A DNA stretch of 64,000 nt from Boesenbergia rotunda (lineage: Eukaryota > Streptophyta > Magnoliopsida > Zingiberales > Zingiberaceae): the NCBI GenBank assembly GCA_024364735.1, contig JAGFNQ010004749.1, positions 437,689 through 501,688 on the forward strand, read 5' to 3'. This document shows, piece by piece, positions 33,591 through 44,948 of this stretch. The number at the start of each line of letters is the position of its first letter. Position 1 is the first letter of the stretch. The notes beneath the pieces were generated by a model. It did not search any database, was not told the DNA's origin, and saw only the letters and a program-made list of their open reading frames with translations. Both the position numbers and the translations under genes were made by a program.

Positions 33591-34746
33591 TAATTTTTTT
33601 GAGATTATTATGATTAATTAATAATTGTGGGTTTAAATTCATCATTTTCATTATTTCAAAAATTTCTTCTTCATTTTTATCTTTCTTTTCAAGTTTTTCT
33701 AATAATTTCGATTTATTTGAATTTTTATAATTTTTATTTATTATGGCCTTTATCTTAGATAGTTCCATATCCTCTTTAAGATTTGATTTTTCAATATCCT
33801 TATAGTAGGTGGAGTAAATTGGGCCACTAATTAAGGTTTCAGGATTATCTAAGGGGATAATTAAATTATTATCTAAAGAGACATCATCTTCAGAGTTATC
33901 CTTATAATTTTTAGAATTAATTTCTGAATTAACTTTAAGATTTTCTGAATTAAATTCTGGATTAAATTTAGAATTCTCAACTTCGAATTTAGAATTATAC
34001 AATGGATTTTCGAATTTGAATTTGTAATTATCTGAAGGATTTTCTGACTTAGAATTATCCTTAAGATTTTTGAATTCAACTTTATCCTTAGGATTTTCAA
34101 ATTCGAATTTGGATTTATCCTTAGGATTTTCAAATTTGAATTCGGATTTAGTTTTAGATTTAGATCCAGAATTAATTGTATCATTATCTGTAGAATTATC
34201 AGAATTTATTTTAGATTTAATATCAGAATTAATATTATCAGAACTAATATTATCAGAATTAATATTTTCAGAATTCATGTTTTCATAATTAATATTTTCA
34301 GAATTCATATTTGAAATTTCTGAATTGATATTCTGAATTAAGCAATTTATTTCTGATATTTTAGTTGTATTCACATTTTGTAATTTATCATGCAAAAAAT
34401 TTAATCTACTATGCAGTAAATTTAATTTTTCAGAAAAATTAACTGAGTTATCTAAGGACAGTGCAGGAAATTGTAAAACTTTTGGAACGTAAATCTTACG
34501 TACCTTCGCCGAGCATTTGTTTTTGTAATGCCCGTATTTTTCGCACTTGAAGCATTGTACGTGACTTTTGTCCCTCCGGTTTCCTGGCGTTGGTACCTCC
34601 TTTGCCGCCGGTGACGAACGATTTTTACGAGTAGGGCACTGATTTTTATAGTGCCCTCTCTCCCTGCATGTGAAACAAATAATATGCGATTTAAAATTAG
34701 ACATTAAAAAAAATTGTACCTGATTCACCCCTGGGCTCCCCCTCAA
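33583..34746 (-). CDS. Gag-like ORF with two zinc knuckles, element E
   Basis: 387 residues, the only sizeable ORF of E, starting about 50 bp after the PBS. Two CCHC knuckles occur near the N-terminus, CFTCRERGHYKNQC (about residues 24-37) and CFKCEKYGHYKNKC (about 64-77), typical of nucleocapsid and expected to bind RNA. There is no capsid domain before them. The rest is a low-complexity, charged tract: Asn/Ser/Ile repeats (NSENIN..NSDNIS), then repeated KFEFENPKDK units, then a Lys/Glu-rich end that may be coiled-coil. An internal Met 15 codons in (MSNFKSHI) is an alternative start. Compared with gag of C and F it lacks the capsid part entirely. It is intact, so it may be the product retained by this non-autonomous family. 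Confidence 0.75.
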   Translation of the reverse strand: MRGSPGVNQVQFFLMSNFKSHIICFTCRERGHYKNQCPTRKNRSSPAAKEVPTPGNRRDKSHVQCFKCEKYGHYKNKCSAKVRKIYVPKVLQFPALSLDNSVNFSEKLNLLHSRLNFLHDKLQNVNTTKISEINCLIQNINSEISNMNSENINYENMNSENINSDNISSDNINSDIKSKINSDNSTDNDTINSGSKSKTKSEFKFENPKDKSKFEFENPKDKVEFKNLKDNSKSENPSDNYKFKFENPLYNSKFEVENSKFNPEFNSENLKVNSEINSKNYKDNSEDDVSLDNNLIIPLDNPETLISGPIYSTYYKDIEKSNLKEDMELSKIKAIINKNYKNSNKSKLLEKLEKKDKNEEEIFEIMKMMNLNPQLLINHNNLKKIKP

Positions 34747-34796
34747 CTCCTGGCGTCGTTGCTCCGTCGGCGGTTAGTCCGGTGAAGAGCGGCTCG

Positions 34797-34808
34797 GCTC
34801 TGATACCA
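34797..34808 (-). promoter_or_regulatory. Element E primer-binding site (initiator Met tRNA)
   Basis: On the minus strand TGGTATCAGAGC starts two bases after the end (CCTACA) of the 5' LTR. This fixes the element's orientation. Confidence 0.93.
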
Positions 34809-34810
34809 AT

Positions 34811-36432
34811 TGTAGGACCGGTGCCGTCGATAGAGGGGGGGGGGTGAATATCGATCGTGAAAACTTTCGTAAATCTTTCGTAAGACTTCTGGACTCAGAG
34901 CGTTAGTGCAGCGGAAACATAAAAATAAAATAAGAGAAAGCAAAACAGGGGACACGGCAGGTTTATTTACTTGGTTCCCAACCCCCCAGGGTCAGTACGT
35001 CCAAGGCCTATGTACTCGGCGTTGACTCCACTAATAGTCTCCTTTCCGGAATTTCCGGAGGCGGAGAAACCCGACTTACAGTCCAATATTACAAGCAATA
35101 ATATAGAAAATGAATACTGCAAATTAATTGCAAACCAAACATAAAATATGAAGCTCGGCCGATCTGGACCTCCGAAGTGCCGCGCACTTCCTCCTGGAGC
35201 CTCCCAGTCGCAGAACCTCGTCTTTAGCACATTGTCGTCAGTCGGAATGATCAGATTCGCAGTTAGGAAGTGTGTTCGAAGAAGAGGGGTCGAAGCCCCT
35301 TTTATAGCCCTCCTAGGGGCGCCCTGGTCGACCGGGGCGCCCCGGAAGACTCGGTCAACACTTATCCTTGCGCCTACCTCACCGCGGGAGATAAGACTGT
35401 TGACCAGGGCGCCCCGAACATCCCGGGCGCCCTTCTGAGCGCTTATCTTCATTTAGAACGCGAAACAGCACAAACAGGGTTGACCCGGGCGCCCCGGATG
35501 TTCCGGGCGCCCCGGTTGACTCCTTTTGACTGCATCACGAAGCTGCTCTCTTAGCTCCCTGTTTAGCACTGACTGGGGGGCGCCCCCCTTGCTGGGGGCG
35601 CCCCCAACACAGGGGCAGCACCCTGAATTAACACTGCAAGGCTTGCTTTGTCTCCGGTTCTTGTTACCTGCAAGATACACAAACACAAAGCATACATGCA
35701 TGAAAAATGAAGCCTAAGGACATGGTTCTGACTTCGGATTTGCACAAAACCCTAGGTCGAACCGGCACGAGTTCCCACCCCCGGGAACACGCCCTTCACC
35801 TACTCCTTTCAGGAGACGGTTGCCACCCAGTCCTTAAGGTGGAATTTTACTTAGCTTCCGATACTCCCGGACCTCGAGACGCCCAAACCCTGACCCGTCT
35901 CTACTCCTGTCCTTAGTCATCGCTCAGCTAAGTTGCTCAGTCCCTTGGACCAAGACTTTATTCCCCAGCAGCCCTTCGCCAGGTGCCTAGCGGCCCTTCG
36001 CTAGGTCTTCTATGCCTAGTAGTCCTTCACTAGGTGCCTAGCAGCCCTTCGCTAGGTCTTAGGGTTACGATACCTAGCAGCCCTTCACTAGGTGCCTAGC
36101 AGCCCTTCGCTAGGTCTTTTGGTTATGATACCTAGCATCCCTTCGCTAGGTGCCTAGCAGCCCGTTGCTAGGACTTGTTCCCCTGACATCCCTTCGTCAG
36201 GTGCCTAGCAGCCCTTTGCTAGGTCTTTTCTTTCTGGCAGCCCTTCGCCAGAGCCTAGCGGCCCTTCGCTAGGTCTTAGGGTTTCCATGCCTAGCTTAAC
36301 TAGGACTTTTCTCAGGCTTAGGTTACTTCTCCTTAGCTCCCCTTTGTCTGTTCAACATATTACTGACTTAAGTACATTGTCAAACATTAAAACACATAAA
36401 GGAGAACATCATTGATGCAACTTGCACCAACA
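34811..36432 (-). repeat. Element E 5' LTR (right copy)
   Basis: 1622-bp copy of 28937-30565 with the same ends. It carries the hairpin array (35963-36304), GGGCGCC boxes (35315-35608) and TATA box (35298-35307). It is followed by the target duplication CATTT and then by the resumed RT of Athila-2. Confidence 0.93.
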
Positions 36433-37190
36433 CATTTACCCTATTTCTGACAGTCAGTGGGTTAGCCCTATTCATATGGTGCCTAAGAAATCTGGAGTGA
36501 CCGTGGTGGCAGATGAAAGCAATGAGCTAGTGCCCACCAGAGTTAAGAATTCCTGGAGAGTCTGCATTGATTACAGGAAGCTCAACAAGGTCACAAGGAA
36601 AGACCACTTCCCTCTACCATTCATTGATCAGATGCTTGAGAGACTGGCAGGGAAGTCACACTACTGTTTCTTGGATGGATTTTCAGGCTATTTTCAGATT
36701 TGCATAGATCCAGAGGACCAGGAGAAGACCACCTTCACTTGCCCTTTTGGCACATTTGCCTATAAACGTATGCCCTTCGGACTCTGCAACGCACCCGGTA
36801 CCTTTTAGAGATGCATGGTGAGTATATTTGGTGAGTTGTTAGAGGACTGTATGGAGGTATTTATGGATGATTTTTCAGTTTATGGCACGTCTTTTGATTC
36901 ATGTTTAAATAACTTGTCTAGGGTTTTACACCGTTGCATTGAAACTAACCTTGTTTTGAATTTTGAAAAATACCACTTTATGGTAGAGCATGGGATAGTA
37001 CTTGGACACATAGTCTCTCAGAAAGGTATAGAGATAGATCCTGCTAAAATCAGTGTTATTTCTTCTTTATCTTACCCCGTATGCGTACGGGATATTCGAG
37101 CTTTTCTTGGACATGCAGGATTTTACCGCAGATTTATTAGAGACTTCAGCTTGATTGCTCAGCCCTTGACACGCTTCTGCAGAAAGATGT
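36433..37190 (+). pseudogene. Athila-2 reverse transcriptase (with a stop)
   Basis: RT of a Ty3/gypsy element, resuming after E. It contains WVSPIHMVPKKSG, WRVCIDYRKLNK, HFPLPFIDQMLERLAG, GYFQICIDPEDQEKTTFTCP and the catalytic box FMDDFSVYG (about 36860). A TAG at 36806-36808 replaces a Gln codon. Near 37185 a one-base shift leads out of frame into the RNase H region. Confidence 0.92.
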
Positions 37191-37703
37191 TGAGTTCCAT
37201 TTTGATGAAAAATGCAAGGAAGCTTTTCATAGACTCAGGGAGGCTCTTACCTCAGCCCCTATTATTACATCACCTGACTGGTCTTTACCTTTTGAATTAA
37301 TGTGTGATGCTTCTAATTTTGCAGTGGGAGTTGTTCTAGTACAGAGGGTAGATGGAGCACCACATGTCATTTCCTATGCCTCCAAAACCCTAGATGCCGC
37401 CCAAGCCAATTACACCATGACTGAAAAGGAGCTTCTTTCCATTGTTTTTGCTTTAGATAGATTCAGATCATATTTATTGTGTTCTCATGTTGTTGTGTTT
37501 TCTGATCATGCAGCACTGAAGTACCTCCTGAAGAAGCCAGATGCGAAGCCAAGGCTTATTAGATGGATGCTACTACTACAGGAGTTTGACTTGGAGATAC
37601 GGGACAGGAGTGGAAAGGAAAATCTAGTAGTAGAACACTTGAGCAGATTGGAGGGATATGGACATCCCACGGCCATAGATGATGATTTCAGAGATGAGTA
37701 GCT
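37191..37703 (+). pseudogene. Athila-2 RNase H
   Basis: Gypsy-type RNase H: MCDASNFAVGVVLVQR, SYASKTLDAAQANYTMTEKE, VVVFSDHAALKYLL and the tail motif IRWMLLLQEFDLEIRDR, then HLSRLEG. The first part lies in a shifted frame relative to RT, and the frame ends in TAG at 37701-37703, again at a former sense codon. Confidence 0.9.
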
Positions 37704-39024
37704 TTTACAGCTGCATGGTGAGTCACCTTGGTATGCAGACTTAGTGAATTTTCTTGTAGCTCATGTTTTTCCTACACACTTTTCGAAAGCTCAAAAGGAT
37801 AAGTTTAAAAGTGATGCAAAATATTATGTGTGGGATGATCCTTACTTGTGGAAATTTTGTAGTGATCAAATCATTAGGAGATGTGTACCAAATCATGAGT
37901 TTCATTATGTGCTCACCTTTTGCCATTCTTCATCATGTGGTGGGCATTTTGGACCACAGAGAACTGCTAGAAAAATTTTAGAATGTGGATTGTACTGGCC
38001 CACCCTGTTTAGAGATTCATATAGGTTTTGCAAATGTTGTGATAGATGTCAAAGAACAGGAAACATAAGTGCTAGAAATGAAATGCCTCAGCAAGCTATT
38101 TTATTTTGTGAGATATTTGATGTGTGGGGTATAGATTTTATGGGACCATTTCCTGCTTCTTTTGGATTCTTGTATATTCTTTTAGCTGTTGATTATGTTT
38201 CAAAATGGGTGGAGGCCATTCCCACCAGGACTGATGATTCATCTGTTGTTGTTAGTTTTGTCAGGTCACACATTCTTTGCAGGTTTGGAATTCCAAGAGC
38301 AATCATAAGTGACCAAGGATCCCATTTTTGCAATAAGCACATGAAGGCTCTTCTTAATAAGTACGGGGTTGTACATAAGGTTTCTACTGCTTATCACCCC
38401 CAAACAAATGGACAAGCTGAGGTGTCGAATAGAGAAGTCAAATCAATTTTGGAAAGGACCGTGGGACCTAATAGGAAGGATTGGAGCAAAAGGCTTGAAG
38501 ATGCACTATGGGCATATCGCACTGCTTACAAGACACCCATTGGAATGTCACCTTATAGACTTGTGTATGGGAAATCATGCCACTTACCTGTGGAGGTTGA
38601 GCATAAGGCGTATTGGGCGGTATAAGCTTGCAATTTTGACACTACTAAGGTGGGAGAAGAAAGGAAGTTGCATCTTCAAGAACTTGAAGAAATCCGGTTG
38701 GAAGCTTTTGAGAATTCAAGGATCTACAAGGAGAAGACTAAGAACTTTCATGACAAGCACATTATGAACAAAGAATTTCAAATTGGTGACAAAGTGCTAT
38801 TATACAAGTCAAGGCTAAAATTGATAAGAGGTAAGTTGAGATCAAGGTGGGAAGGTCCATTTATTATAACTAACATTTTTCCCTATGGAGTTTTTGAAAT
38901 TAGGGACGAAGCTAATGGATTTGTGTGGAAAGTTAATGGCCACCGGCTCAAGAGGTACTTGGAAGAACTAAAGGAGCTAGAGGTGGAGGATGTGTACATT
39001 GAAGACGCTATCTACCCAACTTAA
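37704..39024 (+). pseudogene. Athila-2 integrase
   Basis: Integrase of a gypsy element, which joins cDNA to the genome. The zinc-binding HHCC part includes CHSSSCGGHFGPQRTARK and CKCCDRCQRTG (about 37920-38060). Core catalytic motifs are GIDFMGPFP (D), IISDQGSHF (D) and GQAEVSNREVK (E). GPFIITNIFPYGVFEI near the C-terminus is the usual end domain; there is no chromodomain, as expected for Athila. A TAA at 38623-38625 interrupts the frame. The final stop is TAA at 39022-39024. Confidence 0.92.
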
Positions 39025-42000
39025 GGGGGGTTCACTTTCTCTACATTTACTTTCATTGTACATATCATTTTCATGTTGCTAGGAATAAATGTTTTTCTTT
39101 TTGGAGTAAGTAGTTGATAATAAATTTTTCGGAAACATGACTTGAATAAAATCATTGTAAATACCATGTCCTTGTAAATATAGTTTTGTTACTTTTTCTT
39201 ACATGACTAGGAATAAATGTATCCCTCTAGGTTACTCCATAGCATTTTAGAATCTTTTGGAAAATAAATCAAATTTGGTTGTCAAAGCTTAGGGTTTGAG
39301 TTCATGGATGAATTCTTGGTTGCTTGAGTACTATTTTTCCTTAGACTCTTGATTGGTGATTTGAGATGGATTATTTTTACCTAGTGAGATTAGCCTTATT
39401 TTGTGATACACATATGTTATTGTATTCTAGAACTTGCTTAGGTTCTTTCAAAATCATATTTCAATGGTTGGATCACATCTATAGGGACTAATCATTTTAT
39501 TTACCTTTACACATCAATTTGTATATTCTATTCTAGTTGTCTTTCCTTATTCCTAATCTCAACCCCAATTTTTCTATGGATTTGTTTGCTTGGGATGTTT
39601 TCATGATGCTATTTTGCCCGAGACGGACAACGATTTAAGTGTGGGGGAGTGATTGGTGATTTGGGAGCAAATTTTTATCAAGAATGTATCTTCAATTCGA
39701 AAAAAGAAAAAAAAAATTTCATGTGCCAAGTGAGTGAGTTTGGTGCCAAGAATGAGCAAGAGAGGTGGAAGCAATTGGAGATTTAGATTCTTTACTACAC
39801 TTTGAAGATTCAAGTGGTAATCAATGGAAAAATTTGAAAATCTATGCCATGCCAAAAAGAAAAAAAATCAGTGTATCACCTTTGAAGACAATTGTGCCAT
39901 GGCCGAAATCCAAAATTCTGGAATTTAAATTGCTGCCAAATGCTGAATTGAAGCTAAATTTCAGAGCTGATGAATGAAGAACTGCAGCTGGAAAAATCTG
40001 AGATCAATGCAGAGCAAATCTGTGCCAAAAACTGAGGAAGAAAAGTCTAAATTCTGTGCAGATTACTGAGCTGAACACAAGCTGAATTCCAGCTGGATAC
40101 AATCTGAATTGAAGCTGAGATACTTCAACTTTGAGCTGCTGAAATGATACAACTGCTGTGCCAAGAGAAAATTTAGGAAATCTGAGCAGTTAACAAAGGA
40201 ATTGTGCCAAAAACAGAGAACAGAAGAAATTTATGTGAAGTGCAGAAAATTGCTGCTGAGTGTTGAAGTTAGATGCTACTGAAATTAGACAATCTGAAGC
40301 CAAGAGATCTGTGCCCAATTGAAGCTGATAAGAAGCTGAACAAAGCTGGAATCAATTGAATCAATGCTGAAACATTTGTGCCAAACAAGGAATCAGTTTG
40401 TGTAGATCAGAAATTGGAAGATGTATCAACTTGGAAACGGATTCATTGAAGCTGAATCGAATTTGAGCAGAAGCAGAAATTGCAGCATAAATCTGAAGCA
40501 TGTCTGAAATCAAGGAAGAACAAGCCAAATGAGTGCCAAAGTCTGAAAATGGCACGCAAACTGCAAGCTATAGAATCTGAACTGAATTGGATTTGTTGCT
40601 ACCAAGTGATGGAATCTGATCTCCAGCTGCAGACCATCTGAATTGGAAGCTGATGAAACTCTGAATTAAAGCTGAGAGGAAGTTCTGAGCTGAGTGGTAA
40701 AGCTAGCTGCTGAAATAATTGAGGCTGATTTCCAATCCGGATGGAATCAGCTTATAAGTAAATCTGAAGGCTGCAGTGAACCCAATTTCAATCACCTAAA
40801 CTAACTTGGATGGTAGGGAAGCCACTCAACAGTTATTAGAGTCTAGGGATGATCAGACATGTTGAAAAGATAAGCTGAGATAAGCTGAAAAATCTGTATT
40901 GAAGTTTGATTGCAAAGAAATTCTGAACCAAGGCTGAAAAGGGAGTACTGAATCTGAGTTTGAAGTGCTGAATCTGTTGTTACCGAGTGCTGGAAAGGAA
41001 TACAATCTGGATTGAATTCTGAAATTAAAGCTGAGTGAAGGATGAACAAAAGTTGAGAAAAATCTGAGATGTAGAAGCTGAATTAAAGTTGGAAAATCAG
41101 ATCCAATGCAGAATTTTTGTGCTGGAATGCAGAAAATCTATGCTGATTTGGAAAGTCTGTTTGGATCTGAAGTTGAAGTGAAGGAACTGATTTGAATACT
41201 GAAAATGAATTAAGATTGAGAGGCTATTTATATGGATTGAGAACAGAACCAGATTGGAAAGTTGAGCTGCAAATGCAGCTGAAGCAGTTTGTGTGCAGTT
41301 GTGTCAACTTGGAGGCTGAAAATTGATTTTTCTGGGCTGTGAATCAGGAAACCAGCTCGGAAATGCATCAAAGAGAATTGAGAACACCCAATGATGACCA
41401 AATCTGGAGGAAATCCGGATGCTAGAAGCTGTTGATCAGAATAGAAAGGTGACCAAAAGCTGTGCAGAAGCTGAAAACTGGACACTTTAAGCTTAATATC
41501 AAGGATAGCTGCTGAATTGAGTAGGCTACGAATTATGGAATGTCTTGAAGGATTGTTTGTGAAGCTGAATTGGAGAAATCAGATTGGGAAGTGGAGATGA
41601 TAAGTGTAAAAAGCTGTGCCAAGTTCAAGGGCAGAAAATTGTTTACTATATCAAATTTGGTTCCATACAATAAATTCTGTATCAACTCTAAATTGAATCT
41701 GAGTTCTCTAATCTAGCATTGTGTTACTGAAATGAAATTAGAGTGGAAAATGAGGCTGCTGGGATGCTTGAAATTCTAGTTCAAATCAGTGAAAAGAATC
41801 AGAAAAAAAAAAATCAGTGTAGTGCCACAACCTCAAGTGGAGCATTTAATCTTCCCATTAGTATGTGATGTATTTGTTTTGAAATCAGAGTTTTTCAATG
41901 AAGATGTCGTGGAGCTGATATTGAAACACAGAAGAACAATTTGGCACACAAAAAGAAGAGGAAAGAACAATTTGGCACACAAAAAGAAGAGGAAAGAAAG

Positions 42001-42588
42001 TAATGTTGGCACACAAAAAGGCAATTTGGCACATTAGACCAAGGAAGGTTTTTTATTCAAATTTTTGAAGGACAATGCTATAGTTTGACTTTACCACACT
42101 TCTTATCTCATTACAAGGATTGTATGGAGAGCAAGAGCATCAGGAATGTCCTCAAGCACTCAAGTCTTCCACCTTATCATTTTCCATTTTTCTTGGCTCT
42201 TATTCCATTTATTATCATTTCTATGTTTTTCAATTGTTTTTATAGATGTGAATCCTAATCATGATTAATGGTGGAGAGTAGAGAATAAGCAAGCCTATGA
42301 TAGTGCAAGAAGCATGTGTGTTTGAGTGAGCTCCACTTCCCCCATCAAGTTAGAACTTAAGGAGAGAGCCACCAAAATTTTCCTTGAAAGGCTATGAGTT
42401 AGATTCATCTCAATGACTCATGATGGATGAAAAGGTTAAGTTGTTGATTTAAGGACAAGATAGTAATCCATAGAGCTTAGATTTATGAGAATTGACAACC
42501 TTAGGTAATTTCTTTTCATTTGCTTCTAATTATGCTTAAGTAAATCTAGGGGATACATATTTACTGTTTTCGCGAGATGCTCAAGCTC
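39025..42588 (+). other. Athila-2 3' non-coding region
   Basis: 3.6 kb between integrase and PPT, the place of the env-like gene in some Athila elements, but with no ORF worth calling. The first 0.6 kb match 18300-18850 of Athila-1, including an internal PPT copy at 39637-39649. Then comes about 2 kb of plus strand rich in GCTGAA, TCTGAA and AATTGAAGC words (39900-41800), and a more ordinary last 0.8 kb with three copies of a TTTGGCACACAAAAAGAAGA-like unit (about 41939-42020). Confidence 0.75.
39637..39649 (+). promoter_or_regulatory. Internal polypurine tract copy, Athila-2
   Basis: AAGTGTGGGGGAG, identical to the PPT beside the 3' LTR (42589-42601) but 3 kb further inside. It is also present at 18827-18839 and 18114-18126 in Athila-1. 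It could act as a second plus-strand primer; this is inference. Confidence 0.5.
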
Positions 42589-42602
42589 AAGTGTGGGGGA
42601 GT
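42589..42602 (+). promoter_or_regulatory. Athila-2 polypurine tract
   Basis: AAGTGTGGGGGAGT directly precedes the TGCTAAAT start of the 3' LTR. Confidence 0.85.
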
Positions 42603-44948
42603 TGCTAAATACTATTTTATTGATTATTTGAGCTGCTTAAATCCATGTTTGACTCATGTTTTTATTGCCAAAATTGTGAAATTGCCCTAGGTTTTAGAAC
42701 TTACTTTTATTTTGGACTTAAATGCAAATATGCAAATTTTTGGATTATTTTGGCCACTAAATTCTTGATTTATTTTTGTAGGCATCAAAGGTTCAAGGAC
42801 CTAGGGCATATTGGGTCAAACTCGAGTCGGAAGTGACCGGATCAGATTATCAAGATTACGATTAAATCTGGGCCGTCCGATTCAAGAGCGGCTAGATCTG
42901 AGCCATCCGGGATGATCTGAAGCAATCCAAGCTAGGGCTAGGGTTGATCAAGCACCCTGATCAAGATCTGAAGGTTTCACCACAATCAGAGCTCAATCAA
43001 CCGTTGGATCAAGCTTGGAGGGCTCTAGATCATCCATTCAAAGTTTAGCTTGATCTGGACCATCCGTTGCAAATCTGGAGGATCCGAGCTACCACGAGGC
43101 AGATCCTGACCCCAGATCATCATCATCAAAGTTTGGCTCAAATCAGACCAAGATCAGCCGTTGGATTGAAGTGGATCAATCACAGCCGTCCATTGGTTCC
43201 TATTTAATCAAAATTGTCGCAGCTTCTTCCCTTTGTCGCGTCTTTAGAGTTCTTCACCGCAATTCCTGTTCTTCATTTTTCTTCAGTTCTTAGCCAGTTT
43301 CTTTGAATTCAAGGCGCGTCCACTCGATTTTCTTGCTGATTTCTCGTACTAGGTCATTGGGGTGACCATCAGTTTTGTTTCCGGATCAAAATCGCCCAAG
43401 AACAGAGTTTGTGAGAGGTTTCTATAGCTCTGTCCAATTTACACCCTTCGGATCGGCTGTGCTCTACCACCGTCCACCTGAGCTATCCAGAGGAGTTCCC
43501 TGAGTAGTTGTGATCATCATCCACTCACCAATTCACGCAGACACAACTAAAGTGAAGAATTCGTATGGAAAATTCAGAAATGGGCAGTTCGAACTGTATT
43601 CAATCGCGGATGAAGTTTTCCCCATGATTTGCTGAGCTTGCGGGTCCGAGGCTCTCCCTTGCTTGACAACCAAGGAGTATCTGAGCTCTGGAAGGAATCG
43701 AGGAGTAGTTTAGATGATAACTTTTCATTGTTTTGCTGTAGATTTCATTTCAGCCGAATTCCACTCTGTTTTCTGAAATTTTCTATAGTAGCAACTGTCG
43801 AGTTTGAATTTCTGAGTTGTTTAACTTAATTAGGTTTTAATTCTTAGAGATAATTAGTTTAAGAGCTTATTTAGGTGACAATTAGATTAAATTTCATATT
43901 AGTGCTTTAATTGTGCTTGCGTATCAGTTTAGCTGTGGTGTGCCATTTGGTTTATGCATTTCTTTCAGTTCTGAGTTTATTTCAGATTGTTGCTTTCTGA
44001 GTTATCTCCTAGCTGTTTAGTTGTTAAACTTTGATCTAGCATTAGATAGGTAGTATGTTTAGTTAAGATAGCACTCAAATTTAGCTAGGTTGCAATTCCA
44101 TTCCTTGCGTGCCACTTAAACTTCTTGCGTGCCATTTTAATTCTGCCCACTCAAATTTTGTTCTGAATTTTCTAGCTGTTGTTGGAGAATCTTTGTTAGG
44201 TAAATACTAGACATTTTGGCTTAGTTCATCTGGTTTTTCGAGCAGTGTATCAAGCTGATTTTGCTTGTGTTTTGAGCCCCAAACCTTGTGCTGAAATTCT
44301 GAAAACCAAATTCCAATTTCTGAACTTCCATTTCCGAATTTTGCTTCTCTTCTCAAGTCTGAATTCAGTTTCAATTCTCAGTGATATGCCACATGCTTTT
44401 GATCTATTTGAATCTGAATTTAACTTGTCATTTGTGGAATCTTATTGAGTAGAAAGCAATAATTTTTGCCTAGAGCAATTTCTGAATTTTGCATGTGTTT
44501 CCTTGTGTAGAGCTAGTTTGTTTTCGAAAACTCCCATCCTTGCTTTTATTTCATTGCATAGCATTCCATTTTGTGTTTGAAATCAGAAAACAGTTATAAA
44601 AAAAAAACTTTGTAAGTGTTTTGATTTGGTTTTCCCTTAGTTGAGTTTTTTTTTTTGTTCCAATTTTTTTGTTTAGTTTATTAAATCAAGGTTTCTAATT
44701 TTCCATTGCAATTCCATTTTCAATTACAAACCCAAATCCGTTTACTTGTTCGAAACCCAAAAAAAATGACACATTCTACATGTTTGAATCATGCACTTCA
44801 ACTAGTCCCTGAGAAAAATACGACCTGTGGCCCCTATATTACATTTTCATATTTTTAATTGTAAAAGGGTTTCCAGCATTTCATTGATATTTAAATCTGA
44901 TGAGCCCACTTTCGTGACAATTTAATTTAGTATAATTTGGGCTTGTCA
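42603..44948 (+). repeat. Athila-2 3' LTR
   Basis: 2346-bp LTR running TGCTAAATACTATTTTATTG to TTTGGGCTTGTCA, matching 23211-25270. It abuts copia element G directly; because both end sequences share TGTCA, the exact boundary could shift by a few bases. Confidence 0.9.

Larger units (their letters stand above)
28937..36432 (-). mobile_element. Element E, non-autonomous Sirevirus-like LTR retrotransposon
   Basis: A complete 7.5-kb minus-strand element flanked by a perfect 5-bp duplication CATTT. Read on the minus strand it has TGTTGGTGCAAG..GGTCCTACA LTRs of about 1.62 kb, a Met-tRNA PBS, a single gag-like ORF with two zinc knuckles, AT-rich repeats, a 0.32-kb block shared with element C, five PPT-plus-hairpin modules and the PPT. 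It has no protease, integrase or RT. The two LTRs differ at few positions, so it is a recent insertion that must have been moved by enzymes of a relative. Confidence 0.93.
23211..44948 (+). mobile_element. Athila-2, Athila-type gypsy element split by element E
   Basis: A 14.2-kb element once E (28937-36432) is discounted. It has a truncated 5' LTR, Asp-tRNA PBS, gag-protease, RT, RNase H, integrase, a long 3' non-coding region, PPT and an intact 3' LTR. It is the pol-bearing relative of Athila-1, but its own pol holds several stops and one frameshift. The left target site is lost at the N, so its duplication cannot be checked. Confidence 0.92.

Noticed and set aside
34070..34288. Plus-strand frame with FSNLNSDL-like repeats
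   Set aside because: Antisense shadow of the repetitive tail of the gag-like ORF of E.
39025..42588. An env-like gene of Athila-2
   Set aside because: The position fits, but all frames are short and no membrane or signal sequence is convincing.
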